A stretch of 64,000 nt of DNA from Artocarpus heterophyllus (GCA_025403435.1 CM046341.1:23224908-23288907); one strand, 5' to 3'. Counted from the first letter of the stretch, positions 11,879 to 25,080 are shown. Numbers and translations: made by a program. Notes: generated from the letters alone by a model not told the origin.

Positions 11879-12213
11879 GTGGGAATGTGTAACTTTTAAG
11901 TGATGTGATGTTTTTATAAAATATGATTTTACAACTTGGTTTGTCTATTTAATTAAAATAGTTTATGATTAATTTAAAGTATAATTGAATAAATTATGAT
12001 ATGGAACAAGTTAAGCAATGTTCTTTAACAATGTTAAGTTATTTAAAAAAAAATGCATGTGTATGAATGGATCCTGGTTAAGTATGTTTAATTACTCTTT
12101 CAACTAAAAGTGTCATTTAAGTTTTGCTTTCATATACAAGTTTAAGTCCAAGTAAGTATGAATGTAAGATTGTAACGACATCTGTGACGTCCAAAAAGGG
12201 GCGTTTCAGGCTT

Positions 12214-12225
12214 TGGTATCAGAGC
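12214..12225 (+). other. Primer binding site of the Tekay-like element
   Basis: TGGTATCAGAGC, a perfect match to the plant tRNA-iMet primer site, 5 bases after the 5' LTR end. Confidence 0.9.
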
Positions 12226-12422
12226 GAATTTTCGATTACAATTCATATCGCCACACGTCAATCCAAGTCCTCCAAGTAAGTATGTTATAAAGTTAGATGT
12301 ATAGATGCAAGTATGATGATAAGATTAAGGTTTGAATGTTTAATGATTACGATTTAGTAGTGAAAACCTGTCTCATAAATGGAAGATTATTTTTAAGTCC
12401 TAATTCTTTTAGGAAATTAACG

Positions 12423-13530
12423 ATGGACGGCCACAGAAGAATGTAGACTCGCACCTAAACCAATGAAAGACTCATGACAATGATTGCTGAACTGCAAAGG
12501 CAGTTGGAGGACCAAAGAAGGGAAATTGCTACTTTATGGGCCAACAGCCAGAATGACGAACGTCGAGGTAATGATGAGCCTCCTCCTCCTCCACAGCCAC
12601 AAGTAAACAAAGTCCCAGTTCCTGCTACTGAACCAAGAGCAGCCTATCAGAAACCCCTACTGGTCAGATGGAAGAGAGTTAAGCCAGCGGATTTCGAAGG
12701 TTCTAAGGATCCACTAGTAGCTCAAGGATGGTTAAAGACGATTGAGGCCACCTTACGACTCATGGATTTCACAGACAATGAAAAGGTCCTCTGTGCCTCG
12801 TACTGTCTTACCATGGAGGCTAGAATTTGGTGGGATGGCATTGAAATGAGTAGAAATGTTGAAGAGATGACATGGGCTGACTTCGTTCATGAATTGAACA
12901 CAAAGTTCTTCCATATGAATTTCACGAGGAAGCATTATGAGGAGTTCAAGAGCCTACGCCAGGGGGATATGTCAGTCACTGATGTGGTGATGAAGTTTGA
13001 CCAGCTTGCCCGTTTATGTCCAGAAATGGTTATGGATGAAGGTGAAAGGGTCAAAAGACTGATCAAAGCCCTTAGACCAGATATTGCTTGGATTGTTGAT
13101 GGGGCAAGTCCACCAAGGATTCAAGAACAGGTTGTCATGAGGGCTTAACATGCCGAGTTTCATCTGTCAAAGCTAAGAAGGAACCAGCCTCAGCCCAGCC
13201 AACAGGCCAACAATGCAAGCAACCAGAACCGCCCTCCCCACAACAGCAACAGCAACAACAACAACCAAAATTGGAGGAATAACAAAAGGAAGGGCAATCC
13301 TCAAAACCAATAGGGCCAAGACAACAAGAGGCACAATGATGGCCAGCCTAACAATAATAACAGGCGATTTCAACCATGTGCCAAATGTGGAAAGAAGCAT
13401 CTAGGGGAATGTCGCTTGGGAACAAACCAATGTTTCATCTATGGGCATGAAGACCACTTTGTTAAGAACTGCCCCAAGCTGATGAATGCCAATGCCCCAA
13501 GAGAGCTCCTCCTCAAGCCTAGCTTCATCA
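12423..13530 (+). pseudogene. Tekay-like gag pseudogene
   Basis: Probable start at 12423 (MDGHRRM), followed by in-frame TAG and TAA stops before the long reading starting at 12474. Residues from 12474 show a coiled region (ELQRQLEDQRREI) and the retrotransposon gag domain (WWDGIEM, F..MNF..KH..EF..LRQG). A stop at 13146-13148 ends that reading, and a second stop interrupts the Q/N-rich linker near 13310. The zinc knuckle at 13431-13472 reads C-F-I-Y-G-H-E-D-H-F-V-K-N-C, with the second cysteine changed to tyrosine (TGT to TAT). A frameshift at the CCCC run near 13495 separates gag from pol. Gag would package RNA in virus-like particles; this copy cannot. Confidence 0.9.
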
Positions 13531-13531
13531 G

Positions 13532-16500
13532 ATGCAAGCCTCCCTTGAAGGGCCACTTATTAGTCAAGGGAGAATTAAAGCCCCACCGACAAATGCCCAA
13601 ATCTATGCCATGACAAAAGAACAAGTGGCTACAGAAGCTTCCAATGTGGTCACAGGTCAGATAACAAGCTTATCTAATGATGCTTATGTTCTTTTTGATA
13701 CGGGTGCCACGCATTCTTTTGTATCTATGTCATATGCTAAGAAATTAGAGGTATGTTTAGAGCCTATGAGACAGGGATTCACTATGACACTACCCTCCAA
13801 GGAAGTGATATTATCTACACACTGTTTGCGTACAGTACCCCTATGGATTTCCAATAGGGAATTGTTCGTCGACCTTATTGTGATCGACATGCATGACTAT
13901 GACATGATTCTTGGGATGGATTTCCTGAGTAAGTACAAAGCATCTATTGAATGCCGAAAACGAAAGGTGATCTTCCATCCTGAAGGTGATCAGAAGTTCA
14001 TTTATGTTGGCGAGTCCAGAAAGAAACCCAGCATGTTTTTATCTGCAATGAAAGCAAGGAAGTTATTAGCAAGTGGCTGCATGGGCTATCTAGCGAACAT
14101 TGTAGACAAAAGCCAAGAAGGAAAGACAAGAATTGAAGATGTGCATGTTATTCATGAGTATGTAGATGTGTTTCCTGATGATCTGACGAGTCTACCGCCA
14201 GAAAGAGAAGTTGAATTCGAGATTGAGCTTGCTCCAGGCACCGATCCAATCTCTAAGGCACCTTACAGAATGGCACCGGCAGAGTTAAAAGAGCTTCACA
14301 TACAATTAAAAGAGCTACTTGACAAAGGTTTCATCAGGCTAAGTCACTCACCTTGGGGTGCTCCAGTCTTGTTTGTGAAGAAGAAGGATGGCACTATGAG
14401 ACTCTGCATCGACTACAGAGAGCTGAACAAGATGACGATAAAAAACAAGTACCCGTTGCCTCGAATCGATGATTTGTTTGATCAGCTTAAGGGTGCATTG
14501 GTGTTCTCAAAGATTGATCTACGATCAGGATATCATCAGTTGAAGGTTAAAGAATGAGATATCCCTAAGACTGCTTTCAGGTCGAGGTATGGTCACCATG
14601 AATTTGTGGTTATGCCTTTTGGTCTGACGAAAGCACCTGTTGCCTTTATGGATTTAATGAAAAGGGTATTCAAGGATTTCCTCGATAAATTTGTTGTTGT
14701 ATTTATCGATAATATTTTTGTCTATTCTAAGAATCAAGAAGAGCATGAGGAGCATTTAAGAATTGTGCTGGAGACTTTAAGAAGACACCAGCTATATGCA
14801 AAGTTCTCCAAATGCGAGTTTTGGCTGGATAAAGTGTCATTCTTAGGGCATGTTATTTCAAAGGAAGGGATTATGATTGACCCTGCTAAAGTAGAAGCTG
14901 TTCTCAACTGGAAGCAACCGATGAATGCAAGTGAAATAAGGAGCTTCTTGGGTTTAGCAGGTTATTATCGGAGATTCGTAGAAGATTTCTCAAAGATAGC
15001 AGCTCCACTTACAAACCTGACTCGCAAAGGGAATAAGTATGAATGGACAGATGCATGCGAGAAAAGTTTTCAAGAACTGAAGAAAAGATTAACGACGGCT
15101 CCAGTGTTGGCAATTCCTGAAGGAAATGACGGGTTTGTTATTTATAGTGATGCATCCAAGATGGGCCTAGGAGCTGTATTGATGCAAAATGAAAGAGTGA
15201 TTGCTTATGCTTCAAGACAACTGAAGGATTATGAAAAGAACTATCCTACTCATGACCTCGAGTTAGCAGCAGTCGTTTTTGCGTTGAAGATATGGAGACA
15301 CTATTTATATGGGGTCCAATGCAAGATCTTCACTGATCATCAAAGTCTGAAGTACTTCTTCATGCAAAGAGACTTGAACATGAGACAACGAAGATGGCTA
15401 GAGTTGGTGAAGGATTATGATTGTGAAATCCTTTATCATCCTGGTAAAGCTAACCGAGTGGCTGATGCTCTAAGTAGGAAGTCAGTTGCCACATTGATGT
15501 CAATGCAAGCAATGTCTTCACCTTTAAGGAAGGAAATTCTAGACTTCAGTTTAGAACTTATAGCAGGCCAGCTATCAGCACTCTCTCTTGTTCCAACGAT
15601 GTACGATGAAATTCGGAAAAAACAAGATGAAGATATAAGTCTTGCAAGGATCAAGCAAGAAATAAAAGAAGGGAAATGTCAAGAATTTCGTACCGCGGAT
15701 GACGGAACTCTATATCTCAAGGACCGTTTATGTGTTCCCAATGTTGATGATTTAAGGGAAAAGATCTTGACAGAAATTCATGATACTCTTTACTATATTC
15801 ATCCAGGTGCAACAAAGATGTATAATGATCTGAGGGGTAACTTCTCATGGTTTGGAATGAAACGTGATGTTGCAAAGTATGTGAAGAAATGTATGACATG
15901 TCAGCAAGTAAAGGCTGAACACCAGAGACCTGGTGGTGAATTGTAGTCTATCCAAATACCGGAGTAGAAGTGGGAGGATATAACAATGGATTCATTACCG
16001 GTTTGCCCAGAACTACAATAGTTATGATGCAATTTGGGTAGTTGTGGATCGACTGACTAAGACGGCGCATTTCATTCCTATCAAGATCACTTACTCCATG
16101 GAACGGTTAACGAAACTCTACGTCAAAGAAATTGCACGACTTCATAGGATTCCCAAGTCGATCATCTCAGATCGTGATGGTAGGTTCACATCTAAGTTTT
16201 GGAAGAGTGTACAGACTGCTATGGGAACCAGACTACATTTCAGTACAGCTTTTCATCCTCAGACAAACGGCCAAATGGAGAAGACGAACTTGATTTTAGA
16301 GGATATGCTACGGGCTTGTTCTCTCAATTTTAAGACCAGCTGGTGTAAAATGTTGCCATTAGCAGAGTTTGCTTACAACAACAGCTTTCAGGCAACAATT
16401 GGGATGGCACCATATGAGGCTCTATATGGACAAAAATGCAGATCGCCTATATGTTGGCACGAAGCTGGTGAAAAGAAGATGATGGAAAGCGTCGATGCTG

Positions 16501-17039
16501 AAAGAACTGATTTTGTGAATGAAACATCTGAGATGATAAAGCTGATAAGAAGAAGAATAGAGACTGCGCAAAGCCATCAGAAGAGTTATGCTGACAAAAG
16601 AAGAAGACCCTTAGAGTTTGCCGTGGGCGAATATGTGTTTCTGAAAGTTGCACCGATGAAAGGAGTTATGAGATTTGGGAAGAAAAGCAAGTTAAGTCCA
16701 AGATTCATCGGTCCTTATGAAGTTGTGAAACGAATAGGCAATGTAGCTTATCAGCTAAAGTTGCCTTCGAAGATGTCCGCAATGCACGATGTATTTCATG
16801 TCTCCATGCTCAAAAAGGATGTTCCAGACCCTACGCATGTGATTGAGCCACAAGTGATTGAGATACGAGAAGACTTAAGTTATGAAGAAAAGCCAACGAA
16901 GATACTCGATCGAAAAACCAAGACTTTGAGGAATAAAGAAATTCCATTAATCTAGGTGTTATGGGGAAATCAACAAGTCGAAGAAGCCACATGGGAACGT
17001 GTAGATGACATGAGAGCTATGTATCCACATTTATTCTAA
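13532..17039 (+). pseudogene. Tekay-like pol pseudogene: PR, RT, RNase H, integrase, chromodomain-like tail
   Basis: Protease: DTGATHSF at 13697. [19 protein letters not shown], then a CGA-to-TGA stop at 14555-14557; the frame resumes with [10 protein letters not shown], and the catalytic box at 14702-14713 is FIDN instead of the usual FIDD, so the second aspartate is lost. RNase H: YSDAS...GLGAVL, Y.THDLEL, TDHQSL, ADALSRK. Integrase: HHCC zinc finger (IHPG...CMTCQQVK) followed by a TAG at 15944, a TGG-to-TAG change and two single-base deletions before 16044. The DDE core is then visible (VVDRLTK, SDRDGRF, the glutamate after NGQM), as is the GPY/F module (RFIGPYEVV). A TAG at 16953 precedes the chromodomain-like end, and the final stop is at 17037. 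It would have encoded the replication and insertion enzymes. Confidence 0.92.
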
Positions 17040-17324
17040 GTTTCAAGGACAAAACTTTTATAAGATGGAAAGAATTGTAACACCCGCCTATTTTTATGTA
17101 ATGAATTACGTTAAGTTAGTAACGACGTTAATGATATTTTATTAATAATTTATTATATACGTAATGATATATGATGTTAATGTTACAAACTTTTTATGTC
17201 AAGTTATATGACAGGGGACGACCGCATGAAATCGTTGTGCTCAAGTGTTCATGATTATTTTAATGTATGTTTAATTATGATGTAATGATGACTTGAATGT
17301 TTTAATGTTTGGTATTTAAGGACA

Positions 17325-17410
17325 GTTCGGTAGGCCGGACTTTCAAGTTCGACAGGCCGAACTTGGTGGAACCGGCAGGCCGAAGGGGAAGATCGGCAGG
17401 CCGAACACGG
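17325..17410 (+). repeat. GC-motif array, forward, in the gypsy 3' LTR
   Basis: Copies such as cgacaggccgaac, ccggcaggccgaag and atcggcaggccgaac. About 50 bases of the sister 5' array, two motif units, are missing here. 17391-17409 is identical to 2811-2829. Confidence 0.85.
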
Positions 17411-19499
17411 CTGATGAGCAGTCAGCAGAAATCTCTCCAAATTTATGGCTGAGATAATTTCATTAAATGAGTGATTTATTGTGATTAATTGGCATATTAA
17501 TGGAATAATTTTGTCAGTTAAGGAAATTATAAGGTTGACTTCGCATTGATTTGTCTAATTTTAAATGATTTCCCATTTTAAGAGGGCAAAACATGGTAAG
17601 TAGGGAGTAATTGTTTGATTTCCTTCTTTGTTCTCCTTCCTTCACGCCAATTAGCACCATTTAAGTCAGAAAATTTCTGACTTAATGAAGAGTTTTGACT
17701 CTCCTTCTTTGTACGTTATGTCATCAACTTAACGTTAAAAATTTTTAACATTCTTTTCCATCTTTTTCTCTCATCTTCTCACTCTTTTCTCTCTTAGTTT
17801 CTAAGACGTTTTCTCATTCCTCTCTTCCTCTTCTCTTCTCCACGAATTCCATTCCTTCTCTCTCGAAAATTTTCTGCAAGAAAATTGAAAGAAAAAGTTA
17901 TATTTTCGGTGGTTGAATTCAAGGATTTAGAGAAGAGAATGTTTAAGGTAAGAATTCATTTCTTGTGGTGTTTTTGAAAGCATTTCTCCTCCTCAATCCA
18001 TCTACAATATTTTTCTCTAGGTATTGTAGTTTGTTCTGAATTTTTAATATGTTATGCGTGTATGTGTTATGTAATGTTTCTTCAAGTTTCATGTCATTTC
18101 AGTGTTTTTATGAACAATATGAATTTTTTATCTTCTACCCCTCACAGTAAAATATTACTGTTTAACATTGATGCATGAAATATGTAATGTTTATTCAAGA
18201 GGTAAATGAATGATGTTTTTCATGAAAGTTGTCAAGAATGTACATGTATAATGTATGATGAATGTATTTTATGTTATAAAATGTTTTATATGTTTAAAGA
18301 ATTTTGATTGATGATGAAATATTTTTATGATGTTGGAATATATGATAATAAGATGTTTGTATGAATTTTTTAAATTTAGGTATTTTAAATTATTAGAAAA
18401 TGTTTTCAAAAGATTTTCATGTTTGTAATGTATGAGATGTTTTGATGATAGTATTTAAGGAAGCATGTTATGAATAATGTTTATATGTGATGATAATTTT
18501 ATGTTGTCACAATGATGATTATGAATTATGTTTGTAATATGAGATGAATGTATATATGAATATTATATGAATGAATGTTATATGAATGAATGTTTTATGA
18601 TAAGTATTAATTTTATTGTATTTTTAATGGATAAATGGCATGAACACTCAAAGAAACGAGCACATCGAGACCGCGACGTCGTCACCAAAAGTATATTAAG
18701 GTTAAGTAAGCTAGCGTTAAGGTAAGTACATTCTCACCTGCAACATGACACGTTTTTACAAGGTTTGATGATATATCCACAATGTTATTCATGATGATTT
18801 TATGGTTATTTTCCTTAAAGGATTTCTTATGAAAGATTTTTATGATTTAAGGTTATGTATGTATGATGATGACATGTTTCAAAGTATGAAAATTATGTAT
18901 ATATGTATCACCTAATAAGTGTTGCACACCAATGTTATGAAATGATATGTTATGATGTCATGTTTGGTTTGGGATTAGTTACCCTTCTCCTCTCATGACG
19001 GCGCGCCTACAATGATGTTCATGGTGCAACACTTGGGCCCTTAAGATAAAATGGAATAAGTTTTAAAATGGTCAATGTAATGAAAGATATGTTTCCATGA
19101 AATTGTGCTTAAGGCACTTTTATGATATGACGACAATGATGATGATGATGTTTATGTAATGTTTTAAATTGTGAGAATTATTTGTACTTACTAAGCATTA
19201 GCTTAATCATGTTTTATGTCATGTTGCAGATAAGGGTAAGAAAATCATGGAACAGGTGGAGGACATGGGAAGGCGTGTGAGCACAAAGCATGATGAATTG
19301 TAACCGAAAGAACGCCAAGAAGAAAGATTTTATGTTTTAAATCAAGTTTTATATTTTGGACATTATTTTCATGTTAAGTTTTAAGAATATTTGAACTATG
19401 GTTTTATATTCCATTATATCATTCTAAGGAATTTTGATCTTCCGTATTTTTATGAAAAGTTGGTTTTGTTTTAAAAATTAAGTTTTCTTTAGGATTTTG

Positions 19500-19700
19500 A
19501 CTCGGTCGGCCTGCCGAACATCCTTGGTCGGCCTATCGATGTCCGAAAGTTAGGCCTGCCAATCACGTTTTCGGCCTGTCGGACGATGATGAGTTTTTAA
19601 GTCAGTTTTTCAAAGCCTCTGTCGGCCTGCCGGTTGAGAAGCCCCGGCCTGCTAATCATGTTCGGCCTGTCGAAGGCCCAAGTTCGGCCTGCCGAACTGT
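19500..19700 (-). repeat. GC-motif array, inverted, in the gypsy 3' LTR
   Basis: At least seven copies of the tcggcctgccgaa type between 19505 and 19697. Compared with the 5' LTR there is an extra unit near 19540 (gtccgaaagttaggcctgcc), so this array also varies in copy number. Confidence 0.8.
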
Positions 19701-20034
19701 GGGAATATGTAACTTTTAAGTGATGTGATGTTTTTATGTAATATGATTTTACAACTTGGTTTGTCTATTTAAATAAAATAAGTTTATGATTAATTTAAAG
19801 TATAATTGAATAAATTATGATATGGAACAAGTTAAGCAATGTTATTTAACAATGTTAAGTTATTTAAAAAAAAATGTATGTGTATGAATGGATCCTGGTT
19901 CAGTATGTTTAATTACTCTTTTAACTAAAAGTGTCATTTAAGTTTTGCTTTCATATACAAGTTTAAGTCCAAGTAAGTATGAATGTAAGATTGTAACGAC
20001 ATCTGTGACGTCCAAAAAGGGGCGTTTCACTTCC

Positions 20035-22829
20035 TTTCCAAAAGAGGTAGGTGTAATCTTCTAGAAACTTGTTCAGTTGAAGAATCAGGTGACACATGGG
20101 TCATAGATTCTAGAGCAACTAATTATGTTTGTATTTCTCTAGAGGGATTCCAGGAAACAAGAAGTTTACTCTATGAAAACTTCACGTTTCAGATGGGCGA
20201 TGGATCCTTGGTGTTAGCTGAAGCAGTAGAAGATGTCCATCTTTATTTTGATAATTATAGGAGTTTAGTTTTGTGAGGTTGTTTTTATGTTCCTAAACTT
20301 AAAAGGAATTTGATATCTGTAGCTTGTTTATTTAAAGATTCCTATTTGGTTTCTTTTAATAACAAAGTGGTGATTCATGAAAACAAATCTTTTATTTGTG
20401 ATGGATGGATGCAAAACAACCTATATTTTATTGAACCTAAGATAGACTCACTGCTGAACACTGAGGTTAATGATAATAACTCTAAAAGGCCAAAGACTTT
20501 TCACTCTAATGAGATTTATCTTTGGCATTTGCGATTAGGTCGTATTAGCCTGAATAGGATTCAAAAGTTGATAAAGGATGGACCTTTAAGTCACTTAAAG
20601 GTGAAATCTATACCACAGTGTGAATTTTGTTTAGAGTACAAAATGACCAAAAGACCATTCGGCTCTAAGGGTAACAGGGCCGAAGGGGTTTTAGAACTTA
20701 TGCATAGTGATATTTGCGGACCTATTAACATTTGGGCATGAGGAGGGTATGAGTTTGTTGTCACTTTTATTGACGATTACTCAAGGTATGGGTATGTGTA
20801 TCTTATGCACCACAAAAATGAAACTTTTAACAAGTTTAGGGAGCTTAAGGCTGAAGTGGAAAAGCAATTAGGTAGACCCATAAAGGCACTTCAATCTGGC
20901 TTGGGACACTTATTAGAGAATGAGATTTTATCCCATTTGACTGCACTGGGTACTCTGCAACAAAATGGCATAGCAGAGAGAAGAAATAGGACTTTGTTGG
21001 ACATGGTTAGGTCTATGATGAGTTATTCATCATTGCCTTTGTCCTTTTCGAGATATGCACTACAAATCGCATGTTATCTTTTGAACAATGTACTTTCAAA
21101 ATCAGTCCCTAAAACTCCTCACGAGTTGTGGACGTGCACGAAGACATCCTTAAAGCATATTCGCACATAGAGATGTCCGGCTTATGTCCTGTTAGGGATG
21201 CTAATAAGTTGGAAGCACGTTCCAAAATTTGTGTGTTTGTAGGATATCCAAAAGAGACGAAATGGGGTTATTTCTATAATCTAAAGGAAAATAAAGTCGT
21301 GGTTTCAACTAATGCAACTTTTCTTGAGGAAAGTTGCATGGATAACTTTAAGCCTCAAAGCAAAGTGGTGCTTGAGGAGTTGGCGAGTGATTCGATCACT
21401 CTAGGAGTTCCAAATGAAACTGTTCCGATCCCTGAAGAAAAACCAAATGAACCCGAACAACAACCTAAGGGGCTTCGACATAGTGGGAAGATCGGCCGTC
21501 AACCCGAGAGGTATTTGTTCAATGGTGAGGCCTTCTTGGCTAAACTAGATGAACATAACAGGGATCCTTACACTTACGAAGAGGCTATGGAGGATGTTGA
21601 TTTGAAATTCTAGATAGAGGCCATGAACACAAAGATGAATTCTATAGAGACTAATCGGGTCTAGGAGTTTGTGGATCTTCCCAAAGGGGTAAAACCCATA
21701 GGGTGTAAGTGGATCTACAAGAGGAATAAAGGAGTGAATGGAAAGGTTGAAATCTTTAAGGCTAGACTGGTAGCTAAGGGATACACGCAAAAGAAAGGAA
21801 TCAATTATGAGGAAAACTTTTGCTTGTAGCCATGCTTAATTCCATCTACATTCTCTTATCCATAGCTGCTGCTCTCAAGTACGAGATTTGACAGATGGAT
21901 TTCAAGATAGCCTTTCTAAATGGCTATCCTAATGAGTCCATTTATATGGAACAACTAGACAAGTTCAAGGTCAAGGGTTAGGAGGGTAAAGTTTATAAGT
22001 TTCCAAAGTCAATTTATGGACTTAAGTAGGCTTCTCATTCTTGGAACATAAGATTTGATCAAGTGATCAAAACTTATGGGTTTGCACAAAATGTGGACAA
22101 ACCATGTGTGTGTAAACACATTAAGGATGGGAATGTGATTTTTCTACTTCTTTATGTAGATGATATACTACTAATTGGCAATGACGTTAGGGCATTGTCA
22201 TCAGTCAAATTATGGTTGACCAAGCAGTTTGACATGAAAGACTTAGGTGAGGCTAATTTTGTTCTCGATATCTAGATTTTTCGAGATAGGAAGAACAAAA
22301 TGATAGCTTTGTCTCAGGCTGGCTACATAGATAAAATTCTCAGGAGGTTTGCAATGTAGGATTTCAAGAAAGGTATGCCACTATCTAGGTTTGGAATTAC
22401 TCTTTCTAAGAAAGACTCTCAAAAGTCTGAGAAATAAAGAGAATACATGAAGAAGGTGCCTTATGCTTCAGTAGAGGTTAGTCTCATGTATGTCATGCTT
22501 TGCACATGATCGGATATTTGTTATGCGGTTGGGATTGTAAGTCGATTTCAAGCGAATCTAGGACCGAACCATTGGGTTGCGGTCAAGCATATTTTCAAGT
22601 ACTTAAGAAGGACTCGATGGTATATGCTTGTGTATTCAGGTGAGGATTTAACTCCTCTAGGATACACTGACTTAGATTTCTAATCTTGTCTGGATTCGAG
22701 GAGATCGACTTCTGGTTTTGTGTTTACTCTAGGCGGCGGTGCCAACTGTTGAAGAAGTGTGAAGCAAGATTGCACTTCGGATTCAACGATGGAGGTCGAG
22801 TATGTGACAGCTAGTGATGCTTTGAAAGT
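20035..22829 (+). pseudogene. Copia A gag end and pol pseudogene: PR, integrase, RT, RNase H (3' truncated)
   Basis: Continues copia A after the gypsy insertion. The protease active-site triplet reads D-S-R instead of D-S-G (near 20107). The integrase zinc finger has lost its second histidine (LRLGRI where copia B keeps LHLGHI). A deletion of about 30 bp removes the RSD..GGEY block with the second catalytic aspartate (near 20895); the NGIAERRN glutamate remains. RT keeps YVDD (22153-22164), but many TAG and TGA stops interrupt it (for example 21613, 21663, 21890, 22029, 22274). The RNase H region ends abruptly near 22829, fused to the inside of the 3' LTR. It would have encoded the copia polyprotein enzymes and is dead. 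Confidence 0.92.
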
Positions 22830-23966
22830 ATAGCTTTATAGGGCTTTGTAATTCTATATAGTTCAAAAGTACAACTTTGAGCTTTTAGTGGAGTAACGTT
22901 GAAGTTGATAATTATGAAATATATATTTGGGATATTGGGTATAATTATCGGGAGCTTGAACTATATAGGTCCATCAGGTCTCCTTTGCTAGCTCATAAAA
23001 AATCATGTAACGATACGGCATGCTTTTTCAATAATTGGTGACTTATGTCAAATTATCAAATTAGCTGAAAATTCAATAGGATCAGATAATTCATTTCTGT
23101 TTATTAGTTGAATTAATTTTGTAAAAATTAATTTAAGATAAACTTGTTGAATTATCAGGATCAGATAATTCATGTCTGTTTATTGGTTGGATTAATTTTG
23201 AATAAATTAATTTAAGATAAACTTGTTGAATCATCGGGAATATTTATTTTCCTAGATATTATCTAGATATGATTATTTTAATCAAATAATTTCTCTATTG
23301 GCTTATTTGATTTAAAACTGAGGCTCTATCTCAAGAATCTCCGGTGAGAAATAAAAATTCGCAAGGATCATTTATAGTAAGTTCAGTAGGCTGGTCCTCA
23401 AGTTCGGCCTGTCGATGGAAAATGTTTGGCAGGCCAATATTCTAGTTTGGCCTGCCAATCGAGTGATAAAAAGATCATGTGTTTTCATGCGGATTTTATA
23501 TGATATTGATTCTGATTCGAATTTTTGAGTCCTTATTTGATAATGACTGACTCCTGGGCCCAACCTCTATAAAAAAGGGAGTGAGACTTATTGTTATGTA
23601 GATCATTTGAGAGATTAAGAGTGAGACTCTGGTAGGGAGACTCCATAACTCCCTAAGAGGTATTGTTTGCACATCAAGAACTATAGCTTTGGGTTTTCTC
23701 AATTGGTTGGAAGGAGAGTCACCGGGGAAAGGCTGAACAACGTGCGCCCACACGCACTACGGTCGTGGATAGAGAATAGCAAAGAAGACCAATTGGTTGA
23801 GGTTCTTCTTGAATGTTACTTCTCTTTGTGGATTGCAGAGCTTTTTGGCAAACAAGGTTAGTAAGATCTGGTTAATTTATGTATATAACGTGTCAAACTT
23901 GTGTTTTGGAAGATACTCTAGTATGAAAAATTTTTAAAATTCTGTTGCGTCCTATTGTTTCCAACA
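22830..23966 (+). repeat. Truncated 3' LTR of copia A
   Basis: 1.14 kb, matching 5680-6830 of the 5' LTR. The first ~880 bp of the LTR and about 340 bp of the pol end are deleted. It ends CCAACA at the CATTC target duplication. TATA-like TATAAAAAA at 23568. Confidence 0.9.
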
Positions 23967-25080
23967 CATTCAACTTATGCTATGTTTTACATCACAATCG
24001 CACAAATCCTCGCCGTAATTATGGATAACAATTCGCTACTAATGGTTGAAAATACATGACAATTACGGATTAAGATTTCTAACCTAACATTAAATTAATT
24101 TCAAGTTCTTTTTAGCTGGCCATCCAAACAAAACAAGAAAATAACTATAAATATTAATTTTTGTGAAACATAAACAATCTCAATTAAAATTTTAAAGGAT
24201 AATTCACATAACCATTCACATAATAAATATTTAAGTTTTTGAATTTACCTTTAACCATGAATAAACTTAACGAAATATAATTAAATAACAAAAATATTAC
24301 AATAAACAATAACATAATGCAAAAGAGAGAGTTTAGAAATGACCTGGATCTTGGCAAGTCTATGGGTTCATCATGCATGTCTGATAGCACTCTCTAACTC
24401 TCAAAATATTACAAATATTATCTTTAAAACTAAAAAAATACAAAAACTAAATCTAAAAAGGTTCTAGCCTAATGGCTGGAACTCCTAAAAACTGAATAAC
24501 CTTATTTCTTCGGATGCAAAGTATCTTCTTATAGCCAATTCATTGCATTAAACGTCAAGGAAGCAGTTGAAGTTTTATTATTAATTTTTTTCTTTTCTTT
24601 CTGTCAAAACTAATTGGTGAGCATGCAAGTTTGCGTTTGTTATTCAGCGTGACATGAGGCTTGACTAGACAGAAACTGAGGGATCTGGGCCATAATTGGC
24701 ACGATCGAACGCAGGATAATTGGGGGAAAAGATGGGCCAAACTTGGGATGGTGGAAGTTGTCAGATCTAGTTTTAGTAAGCTTTATGGCTGGCTGGGATT
24801 AAAGGAGCATGTGAGCACTCTGCACGAGATTAGAGACCTTCTGAAGACATCCGTGTGATGTGGGCTAGCCTTGTCGAGACACACCACCTGGTGCCATGAC
24901 ACGTGGGCGTTGATTGGCGAATGAGGACTTGCAACGCAATCTTGACTCTAACGTGGTGATGACTAGGTTGCTGATGTAGCTAAGGCCCAACATTTATGAA
25001 AAATTTTGTTTTTAACCCTAGTTTTTAAATTTCTCTACAATTAAGTCCAAGAAATTTTATTATTTTATAAAATAAAATTA

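Larger units (their letters stand above)
9230..12208 (+). repeat. 5' LTR of the Tekay-like element
   Basis: 2979 bp, TG...CA. It contains a CT-rich tract (about 9960-10060), intron-like signals (gttgcag at about 11430) and two GC-rich motif arrays of opposite orientation (9478-9612 and 11704-11878). The 3' LTR is 2954 bp and lacks part of the first array. Confidence 0.94.
9230..20029 (+). mobile_element. Ty3/gypsy element, Tekay/Del-like chromovirus, 10.8 kb
   Basis: It starts TGTAATACCC and ends GCGTTTCA, with a perfect CTTCC target duplication (9225-9229 and 20030-20034) inside the copia A gag. The order is LTR, tRNA-iMet primer site, gag, protease, RT, RNase H, integrase with a GPY/F module, a chromodomain-like tail, and LTR. 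LTRs of nearly 3 kb and the 'TWER...YP' tail fit the Tekay/Del chromoviruses. Pairing the first 250 bases of the two LTRs I count about 12 substitutions, so it is moderately young, but its genes are already dead. Confidence 0.94.
17076..20029 (+). repeat. 3' LTR of the Tekay-like element
   Basis: 2954 bp, TGTAACACCC...GCGTTTCA, preceded by a purine-rich tract (aagatggaaagaat) that would prime plus-strand synthesis. It matches the 5' LTR closely; the main difference is a shorter forward GC-motif array at 17325-17410. Confidence 0.94.
4798..23966 (+). mobile_element. Ty1/copia element A, split by a nested gypsy element
   Basis: It starts TGTTAAACATG and ends CCAACA, with a perfect CATTC target duplication at 4793-4797 and 23967-23971. 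The order is 5' LTR, tRNA-iMet primer site, leader, gag, [gypsy element 9230-20029], then the rest of gag-pol (protease, integrase, RT, RNase H) and a 3' LTR lacking its first ~880 bp. It sits in the left LTR of the old minus-strand element. All coding parts are broken. The domain order PR-INT-RT-RH shows Ty1/copia; the pol resembles TNT1-type plant copia elements. Confidence 0.93.

Noticed and set aside
13173..13404. Open frames in both strands over the Q/N-rich linker (hydrophobic minus-strand reading)
   Set aside because: Low-complexity CAA/AAC repeats of the gag linker read in wrong frames give valine- or threonine-rich text; not a membrane protein.
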